DNA of 64,000 nt from assembly GCA_000447185.1 (NCBI GenBank), contig KE647164.1, positions 78,552 to 142,551 on the forward strand. Reading direction: 5' to 3'. The translations under genes were made by a program, and so were the position numbers. Of this stretch, positions 55,871 through 64,000 are shown piece by piece (position 1 is the stretch's first letter; every line of letters begins with the position of its first letter). The notes below the pieces were generated by a model. The model was not told where the DNA came from. It was given only the letters and a program-made list of their open reading frames with translations, and did no database searches. Origin of the DNA: Vairimorpha apis BRL 01. Its lineage: Eukaryota; Microsporidia; Nosematidae.

Positions 55871-58287
55871 CAATTGTTTTGTTTTTCATAAATATTTATG
55901 ATTTAATTTATTGTAGTTTTTTTTGCTTTTATAATTTTTATTTATTTTATGTTACCTTTTCAATTGAATATATCTCATTTTACATTTAAATCTTTAAATT
56001 TATACAAATTAATCTTACCGATTACGATGAAAAAATTAATTAATTAATCAATATAAAAAATAAATTATTATTTTAAATATTTATAAGTACAAATAAATTA
56101 TATTTTTACAACTTTAATATTTTTAAAAAAATATTTTAAAGATTACAAATTAATATTAAGATATGTCGAAAACATAAAATTTAACTTTATTGTTTAAAAA
56201 TTCATTTTCTTTGTATTAAATTTAAAAATATTGTTAATAAATATTAAATCAATGATTTTTATAGTTTAAATGTTTATAAAATTATAATTATTTATATTTA
56301 AAAAAAATTATTTTCGTTTTATTTTATAATTAAATATTAATAAATTATTTTAATATAAATTTGATCATTTTTTTTAAACGTATTAAATAACTATTATATT
56401 CTTTATTATTAAATGATTAATATATACACGTATATAAACAAATATTGATTTATTCTTTTAAATTTAAAAAAATAATATTATAATTAAAATAGGTATTTTA
56501 AAAAAATTTCATTGTATAAAGTTTATAAAATAATTTATTATAATATATAATTTTTTAAATATTTTTATTACTTATGAAATTTCCGATTTTATTTGATTAT
56601 AATAAATATTTTAATAGTGAAATTTTTAACATGTTGATTAAATTTAATATTTATATAAATTGTAGATCATTTTTAGTTTTTTTAATGTATAATTTATTTT
56701 TTTGCAGATATATTGATTATTTTAAATATATAAACTTAATTTATGAATTAAAATATAAATTTTGTGTAAAATATTTTAATAATAAATTAACAATTAATTT
56801 TGACACATGATATTTATGTTTAAAAATATAATTTAGACTTAATAATGTTAATATTGTTTTTTTAATTTTTCTAAAACATTATAGGAAATAAAAATTGTTG
56901 TTTAAGATAAACATTTATGCTTTACAATCATTATATGTGTAATATAAAATGCTTATTATAAACAAAAATATCATATAAAGTTGTGTTGAAATTATTATAT
57001 GATATTTTTTTAAATAATTTATTTATTGTAAATTTTAACATATGTATTACAAGCGTTTTATTTAATGAATATAAATTATTTACATCATAGTTAAGCATCT
57101 AATATTTAACACAATGTATTGTTATGATTGTTTTGAAATTATAAGTAAAATTCAATTTAAAAAAAATAAGATTGACATTAATTTATTGCTTAGATAAAAT
57201 AAATATTTTATCAATAATTATATATGACTTTTATATTTAAACGTTTAAAAGAGTATAAACATTCAAAAATATACAAGATTAAAAATATTCAAAAAAAAAG
57301 AACTTTCAAAATTTATATAAAATATTTAATTAATGTAATAAAATTTTATTTTTTGTTCATTTAAAATAAAAGTTATATTTAACAATAAATATAAATGAAT
57401 ACTAATTTGTTGAGACATATTTTTAATTGCAATTTATGTAAAAAATAATATTTAAGGCTTAGAAAATAAATAAACATAAATTAATTTTTTTTAAAAATAT
57501 TCTTAATAAACTACAAAATTATAAATAAATTATAAAATTTTATCTTTTTGAAAAAATTTCGAATTTATACTTATAAAGTATATTTATTAATGTTATGTAA
57601 AATGAAGTAATAAATTTGAAATGTTCTTTTTGTATTAAATAATTTTTAGATGAAAAAATTTTTAAATATAAATGATAATATTATTTAATAAAAAATATTA
57701 ATTATTTATTATATTTTTTATATCGTATATTAATTATAAATTTGTTTAAAATTACATGTCGTAGAATATTTATTTATTTAATTAAAAATTAAATTTTTTT
57801 TTGTAATTTTTTATCAAAATATATTACATGATAATAAAAAAATAATAAATTATAATATTATTTAAACCTCATTTCAATTAATAAATTATTTAAAAAATTT
57901 TCAATATATCAAAATAATTATTTGACATTTAAAATGATAAATAAATTTGTTAAATAAAATATTAAACAAATCTAAGCAATTTTTTAAAAAAAAGTTTATA
58001 CTTAAATAACCTATTTTTATTAAAAATCAAAGTTGCAAAATTTTATTTTTAGTACTATAAATTTAAAATATATAACAATGTATTTATATAAGAAATATCT
58101 TAATTTATTGTAAATTTTATATTTTAAAATAAATAAAAAACTCATTTATATTAAATTATTTTCTCTGAAAAGTTTTATTTTATATCTATAATAAAAATAA
58201 TATTTTTTATGTTTCTGTTTAAATACGAATTACTTTAAATTATTAGAATAATTAAAAAAAATATAAAAAAGAAATGCAATTTTTACC
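55871..58287. other. Long AT-rich intergenic region
   Basis: 2.4 kb without a supported gene. A 78-codon plus-strand ORF at 56574-56810 begins MKFPILFDYNKYFNSEIFNM, vaguely like the family B motif. It lacks a signal peptide, start C-run and the rest of the family, so it is not called as a gene. Confidence 0.45.
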
Positions 58288-59259
58288 ATGAAACTGGTTT
58301 TGTTATCAATACTAATGAATTTTAAGTTTGGAAAAAATTCTATGGTAAATCAAAGTGAAAACAATTTAATCTTATTCAATTTAAAAGAAATATTAAATAA
58401 TGATATCTTGAGTCGAATGTTAAATTCAAAAATACCAGAAAATTTTTTAGTGGACGACTTTACAAATAGGTATAATTATATTTTTAACGATTTAAACAAA
58501 AATATTTTCAATTTAATTCATATGATGTATGAAAAATTAGGGCACAATATAATTTATAATGTTGTAAGATTATATCCAAATAATAAAAGATATATTGAAG
58601 AAGTGTTGCAGAATTTTTTTGAAGCATTTGGTGCTTTATGGCAAATTAATAAAGAAAAATTCAAAAAAGAAACATTTTCAATTTTAATCAATTTTGATAG
58701 AAATAAATTTATGCTTAAAAGAAAATATCAAGAAGAACTAATTCGTATAAAAAAAGAAAAAATTTCAAAAGAATTTAGGAATTCTGAAAAAAGTGATAAT
58801 TCTATTATTTATATAAGAAATTTAAACTTCTATGAAGAAGGTAAAAATATTATGAAAAAACAGAACTGTATTATATACATGGAGAATCCAAAAATTATTA
58901 AAAGTAATTTTGAAAATTTAGACATTTTTGTAGTTAAAAATAGTGAAAATTTTCAAAATTCGGTTCATTCAGACGATAATTGAAATAGAATCAAAAACGA
59001 TTTATTTGAATTATGTAAAAATGCACAATTAACATTTAATACGGAATTACAAAAATATATGGATTCTTTATGTTTATATGTAATTAATATACATATATAT
59101 TTATTAAATAACTTGACAAATACAGTCTTTTTACAATCCATGAGAAGTTGTGATATTGTTAATTATTATTTAACAGAAAGCAATAATAACTCTAGAAGTA
59201 AATTATATGAAATATTTTTAAAAGCAAAAAGTGAATTTTCACTACATCTGTTGGAATAA
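58288..59259 (+). pseudogene. Family B member with a single in-frame TGA
   Basis: ACC abuts the ATG. One frame spans 58288-59259 (324 codons), interrupted only by TGA at 58981-58983. Before the stop: a short hydrophobic MKLVLLSILMNF start, NLKEILNNDILSRMLNSKIP (divergent family motif), NFFEAFGALWQINKEKFKKE and ILINFDRNKFMLKRKYQEEL (domain 1 signature), then the linker. After it: NRIKNDLFELCKNAQLTFNT (C-terminal signature), a segment of the C-terminal domain, and the ending KAKSEFSLHLLE. Otherwise a complete member of slightly short length. As at 39706, a single nonsense codon in the linker region is the only lesion seen. Confidence 0.72.
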
Positions 59260-59985
59260 ATTAATTTAAAATTTAAATTATTATTTATATCATTCATTTT
59301 ATTTGAAATTGTTTCTTTAATATATAAAATATTTTTTAAAAACAAAAAAAATTGACAAACGCATATTTTAATTTTAAAAACAAAGAGTCATATTTGCAAA
59401 AATAATGATTTTGTTAAAACAATATTTTAATATTTAGCGTACTATTTAAATTTTTATTTGATATTGTATCATTTTTTATTATTAAAATAAGTTCAAATAT
59501 TATTTTATCTGAACTTTATGTTATTAAACAAATTTCACAATTGTAAAAAGTTATATGATTAATTTTACATTTTATAATTAAAATTTTTATAGTATATTAA
59601 ATTTTATTTTTAATGAATTTACAATTTTTTAATAGTATTTTATCTAAATAATAAACTCTGTTTAAATTTTAAATTTTTAAATTATATATGATAATTATAA
59701 TAAATTTTAATCATTATTTTAGTCTACAAAATCTAAATTATTATTTTTTACATTTATGTATTATGATAATTTATAATTAGTCTAAAATTAATGTTACTAT
59801 TTTAAAAATACAATATTTACATTAATATTGTAATTAATTTAGCTTGTATCATCAAAATATTTTAAATCTACATTTATTCCTTAATCTATTATTAAGTTAT
59901 ATCAAGAATGTTTATTTATAATACTAATTTTTGTATTTACTTTTTAAATTTTTTATAATTATTCACTAAAGTAATTTTTCGTAAT
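59260..59985. other. Intergenic, no gene seen
   Basis: AT-rich 3' flank of the family B copy. No ORF or repeat is supported. Confidence 0.45.
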
Positions 59986-59989
59986 AAAT

Positions 59990-60345
59990 TAATCGTTTCT
60001 TCAATTAACTTCGATCTTCATTTAATACTCGTTTATATTCAATTAATATGCTCTCAAGCGTCTTTTTAATTATTCTGAAATGTATAAATGCCTTTATTTT
60101 TTTGTCTATGTTTAGCAATGTACATACTTGCTGTAAAAATTGTAACTAATCCATCGCAAATCATGACATATGAAACTATCAAACATTCTCTTATGTATCA
60201 ATTCAATTACCTTGTTAACAACACTTCTTCTTTATTATTTACAATTCTACAGTCAGCAAGTTGTATAAACTTGTTATTCCTTTTTTTATAAGGGTAAAAA
60301 ATTTTCTTTTGTTAATAAAAGTATATTTGGTTTATTGCATTAAAT
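59990..60345 (-). mobile_element. Decayed retroelement endonuclease relic
   Basis: The minus strand reads NKPNILLLTKENFLPL, then after a stop KKGITSLYNLLTVEL, more stops, and finally AFIHFRIIKKTLESILIEYK followed by RVLNEDRS. This matches the subfamily at 53955-54460 block by block. The plus-strand ORF at 60088-60291 is a shadow. Confidence 0.6.
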
Positions 60346-60689
60346 TTTCACATTATTAGAATTTCTAGGATCAATTTTTATAACTACTTTTTGTTGTTTA
60401 GTTATAACCGTATTTAAATAAAATAAATGATGTTAATTTATATGTAAAAAAATTGTAAGTCAAATTTTTAGCTCATAAACTATTTTATATTATTAATAAA
60501 TTAATTTTTTAAGTTTATTATTACATTATAATTTTTATAAGCATCACTAAAAACATGTATTAAATTGAAAAGTTTAATTATAAAAATAATAATAATAAAC
60601 ATGAATTATAATTTAGTAATTTGTAATAATCAACATAAATAAAATTAACAAATAAAAAAAATATTTCTTATATAAATATTTTTAACATG
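60346..60689. other. Short spacer between two retroelement relics, no gene seen
   Basis: AT-rich, no ORF. A short (AAT)n run lies at about 60580-60595. Confidence 0.4.
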
Positions 60690-61125
60690 TTTATTTGCAG
60701 GGCTCATTATACTATAGAATTATTTGTTTGTAGTACTTCACAATTACACCTCTTTTGGGCAAGATTTGTCAAATTCTCTATAGCAAGCATATAATGTCTC
60801 TTTATCTAGATCGTCGTCAATACTTCTACGTTGCTACAAAGATATAGTTTCTAGAGTTTTGTTCAGTACCCTTGATTGAATGTATGCCTCTATATTTGGG
60901 CTGATTTGCAATTGCAGTAAATACTTTTTGTGGTATTTAGTCACCACACCGTCCCATGTTATGACATATGGTATAATTTTAGTTTTATAAGCCTTATACA
61001 ACATCTTGAGCTAGTTAAGTAATAATTCGTACTTTTTCATCGTTTCTAACTTAACTTGTTGCAGATTATCCTGGCTTGTGATGCCAACTTCAATAAGTAT
61101 GATTTCACGCTTTATTTTTCATAAA
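60690..61125 (-). mobile_element. Retroelement endonuclease copy with its 3' tail
   Basis: The minus strand reads KREIILIEVGITSQDNLQQV, KYELLLN, stop, LKMLYKAYKTKIIPYVITWD, GVVTKYHKKYLLQLQISPNI, EAYIQSRVLNKTLETISL, then stop. The KPD portion is truncated away and the Glu of ILIEVG is retained. Only two in-frame stops interrupt the core. The 3' flank (GAGGTGTAATTGTGAAGTAC to TATAGTATAATGAGCCCTGC) matches the solo tail at 3966-4035 and defines this subfamily's 3' end. Confidence 0.72.
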
Positions 61126-61429
61126 TAAATATAAATATTTTTATATAACTATTTATTTATATACAAAAAACTTAAAACAATTCTGGTTTAAAATAAATTT
61201 GCATAGTTTTTTAATAAATTGTTTAATTTATCTAAAAATATTAATTTATTTTTTCTGTATAATATAGAAAAACCTAGAAATCATAAATTAATATATTTAA
61301 CTTGTATAATTACAGGTATTTTATTATTTACATCTTTCTTTTTTCAAATTTTAATGTAATATTTGAATTTTTTGATCTTAAATTTTCTAACTTATTAGAT
61401 CCAATTTTTTACAAAAAAAATGATTATTT
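61126..61429. other. Spacer between retroelement relics
   Basis: AT-rich; no gene seen. An 88-codon plus-strand ORF (61302-61568) crosses into the next relic and is a shadow. Confidence 0.4.
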
Positions 61430-61960
61430 AATAAAGCTTTTTTCTTTCTTTCATAGTTTTTCTTTTTTACACCAATTACTTGTATCCATCAGCTCTTCTT
61501 TTAATTTAACTTTTGTCTTATCAATGTTGCTGATTCCACTACCGACTTCTACAATTCCTCTTCAGTAATACTGAGAGATACTCTTTATCGTTTTCTTTAG
61601 AGTTCTAATTTTAATGTAAATTTTAGTACTAAGAGAGAGACCTATTTTCTTTAAAAATTGTCTATGGTTTGTAATATTTAACCCATTCTATGTTAAAACA
61701 AATGGAATTATCTATGTTCTGCACCTATAAATTAACTCCAACTTATTTACTAACAGATTGTTCTTTATACTGTGTATAAGTTGTCTATAGTAGATACACC
61801 TAACTCTATTAAGGTTATTTTCTTATTTACTTAGTCCAGTACAAAGATATCGAGTTTATTTTTAAAGATTTCGGTTAGTATAAATTCTTGCATCTAATCG
61901 GATTTCTCCTTCTTCATTTGTAAGAATTTATTGTACCTAGTTTTAACTAAATATTTTTAT
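61430..61960 (-). mobile_element. Decayed retroelement, same subfamily as 10320-10870
   Basis: On the minus strand the order is EEGEIRLDARIYTNR, then KLDIFVLD-stop-VNKKITLIELGV, and later an altered PFVLTW block. DNA-level similarity to 10320-10870 runs over about 500 bp, including the distinctive CTTTCATAGTTTTTCTTTTT and CCAATTACTTGTATCCATCA stretches (plus-strand wording). This makes the two copies a pair. Stops are scattered throughout. Confidence 0.62.
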
Positions 61961-63681
61961 TTTTATAAATTTTTTTCTATAAATTATTTTTATCTTACTA
62001 ATCAGAGGTTTTTTTGAAAAATGTATTAATTAAAAGTTTATATCATTTTAAATATTCAGTTTTCAGATTTTGTATAATTTTTATAATGTTTTTTATATTT
62101 AAAAATTAAAACATTTGTGTAAATTAATCTTTAATAAAATATTTATATAAACTATAAAAACTTAATTTTTAAAAACATTTTACAAATCATATTTAAAAAA
62201 TGTATAATTAAAAAAAAACTTAATTTATAAATTTTTAAAAAGTTTTATTTTACAATATTTTTTCAAAATTTAACCAAATTTTATAATCAATAAAATTTCT
62301 TAATCATTTACTTAAAAACATAATTTTAATTTGAATTTACGATATTTCTAACAAACTTAAAAAATATTTAAAGATATTGTTTCAATGTAAATAATTAACA
62401 AAAACTTCAAAAAAATGATTATTAAATTTATAAAAAAACATATTTTACTAAATTCAATAAAATTATATTTTAAACTATATAAAACAAAGTTAGTTGATAA
62501 TAATATGTAAAAAAAAACTAATTTGAAAAAAATTTGAATTATTTAAACTTTGTTCGAATTATTACTAAATTTAATTGATAGTTATTTATAAAAAATACAA
62601 AAATAAGAAAAAAATTTATTTTTGAAGTTGTTTAGTAAAACAATTAAGATATTATGAAATTTTTTCTTTAATAAAAAAAATTTAATTTAATAAGTATTAA
62701 TAAAATAATAATTGTTAAAAATATATATATAATTTATATCTATAAAGTTAATTCTATATTTAACTTGTTATTGAAATTTTATTTACAAAATTTTTATATT
62801 TATATGTAAATTATGTGTTTGTTTAGATAAAAATTTTAATTTTTAATAAACTATTTATTTTATTTTACAATATAAAGATCCGTTAGAAAGAACTTATGAA
62901 AAAAAATTTAGTATACAATAATAATTTTTAACCGAATTTTATTATATGAATTTTTTTTTAATAAATTATTTTTAAATTGTGTCAATCATGTTGATAAAAA
63001 ATTAAAAAGCTTTTTTCTATATAAAAAAATTTTAAAAATCAATTTCAAATATAATTTTAATTAAATACTAAAAAAACATTAAATTCCTAAATATATAGGG
63101 TTTTTATATTTATACTTTTATTACAAACTTTCTTATATTTACAACATTTTTCTTGAAATTATTTATAATCATATGGTTTAATGAATAAAATATGTGAAAA
63201 TTGTATCAAATTTGTTTATGTGTAATTTTTAATCAGATATTTTAAATTTGACTCAAAAAATATGATAATCATGATTTATTTAAAAATCAATCTTATTAAC
63301 GTAAAACAAATTTATTTTTAGAAAATCGTAAAGAATTTTAAAAAATAATTTATTTTTGTAAAAGATATATAAATATAAAAATTAAAAGAATAAAAAATCA
63401 AAATTTTATACATTTTATTTTTGAAAATAATTTTTTGTATATATATTTAACAAAAATTAAAAAGCATAGTTATTCATTTTTTTTATTGTTTTAAAGATCT
63501 CGTTTAATTAATAAATTAATTGATATTATACTAAAAATAATTTTTTTTAATTAAAATTTTTTTTTCATGTAATAAAATTTATATAAATAAAAAGACTCAT
63601 ATTTGAATTATATTAAATCTTTTAATTAGTCAAAATTCATTTTTTTGTTGTTATTAAATTGATTTAATCGTTACTAATAAG
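61961..63681. other. Long AT-rich intergenic region, no gene seen
   Basis: 1.7 kb of A/T-dominated sequence. No ORF above background, repeat array or RNA signature was recognised. Confidence 0.5.
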
Positions 63682-63996
63682 TTAGTGTTCATTTTTAATA
63701 TCTTTTCTTTTTTCATTTTCCATTTGATGTATTTTTCTATTTTTAACTAAATATTTAGACACGAAAATTCCACTAAAAAAGGCAATCAAAGTAAACATAC
63801 CTAAGAATATAAAAAATATATCGTTACCATAAAAAACTTGATTAGTCTTTATTTCTTTGAAACCAAAATTTTTATTTAGAAAAACGCAAGTGTTTTTTGA
63901 TTCTAAATAATTAGAAGATATTTGTTTGTGATTATTAAATGATTTACATCGTTCGTTTAATGTTTTATATTTTTTTAATTCATTAAAGTTATACAT
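63682..63996 (-). CDS. Single-pass membrane protein, possibly 5' partial at the window edge
   Basis: Unrecognised. 104 residues are visible from an ATG at 63996, but only four bases precede it, so the frame may extend beyond the window and this Met may be internal. Residues 1-57 are hydrophilic, with Cys at 17 and 37. Residues about 58-81 (DIFFIFLGMFTLIAFFSGIF and on) form one transmembrane helix. The tail KYLVKNRKIHQMENEKRKDI is strongly basic and charged, as expected for a cytoplasmic end after a type I helix. If the true start lies upstream this is the C-terminus of a type I surface protein. It has no visible similarity to families A or B. Confidence 0.55.
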   Translation of the reverse strand: MYNFNELKKYKTLNERCKSFNNHKQISSNYLESKNTCVFLNKNFGFKEIKTNQVFYGNDIFFIFLGMFTLIAFFSGIFVSKYLVKNRKIHQMENEKRKDIKNEH

Positions 63997-64000
63997 TTCT

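Noticed and set aside
56574..56810. 78-codon plus-strand ORF starting MKFPILFDYNKYFNSEIFNM
   Set aside because: Faint resemblance to the family B N-terminal motif, but no signal peptide, no C-run at the start and no other family domain. Composition is that of random AT-rich reading.

Overview
The window is about 85% A+T, intron-poor and gene-poor, with intergenic tracts of 0.5-2.5 kb. It suggests a nuclear contig of a microsporidian with an expanded, extremely AT-rich genome. Three observations support this: a C-run (CCC, CCCT, CCTT) sits 0-7 bp before almost every plausible start codon; the one recognisable housekeeping gene is a shortened CSE1-like exportin encoded in a single exon; and the window holds many 5'-truncated non-LTR retrotransposon relics with a restriction-like endonuclease domain. 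The species cannot be named from this. No tRNA, intact rRNA or CRISPR array was seen.

Layout. Positions 1-8 kb hold three members of 'family A' on the minus strand (751, 4597, 7287), separated by satellite-like tandem repeats and one retroelement 3' end (5580-6170). Positions 8.4-11.8 kb are a graveyard of decayed retroelements. Positions 12.6-19.3 kb hold three 'family B' members, of which only 15147-16127 is intact. Positions 20.4-23.8 kb hold three more family A genes and a retroelement relic. CSE1 (24621-27209, plus) is the only conserved gene. Positions 28-59 kb are dominated by family B: two intact genes (28135, 51678) and eight broken copies, interspersed with retroelement relics. Positions 60-62 kb hold three consecutive minus-strand retroelement relics. 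A single-pass membrane protein ORF reaches the right edge of the window.

Two lineage-specific families are the main content. Family A (6 members, all minus, all intact) has a short hydrophobic signal-like N-terminus, an Asn-rich, variable, often repetitive middle, and a C-terminal two-helix membrane hairpin with a shared (V/I)MxCxxxDxxYL-type junction. Family B (13 members, 3 intact) has a signal peptide, an N-terminal LLDYxxLLNNGTFDxIL motif in most members, a first helical domain ending in an FxxKKxxxKKKY-like segment, a variable charged linker, and a C-terminal helical domain of about 90 residues that ends in ExLLxxLLD. Both look like secreted or surface proteins expanding by birth and death. 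I recognise neither as a named family; host interaction is inference only.

The broken family B copies are mostly interrupted by single-base shifts at A/T homopolymers or by single in-frame stops. CSE1 reads through a 9-A tract without interruption. That argues against, but does not exclude, homopolymer errors in the assembly.
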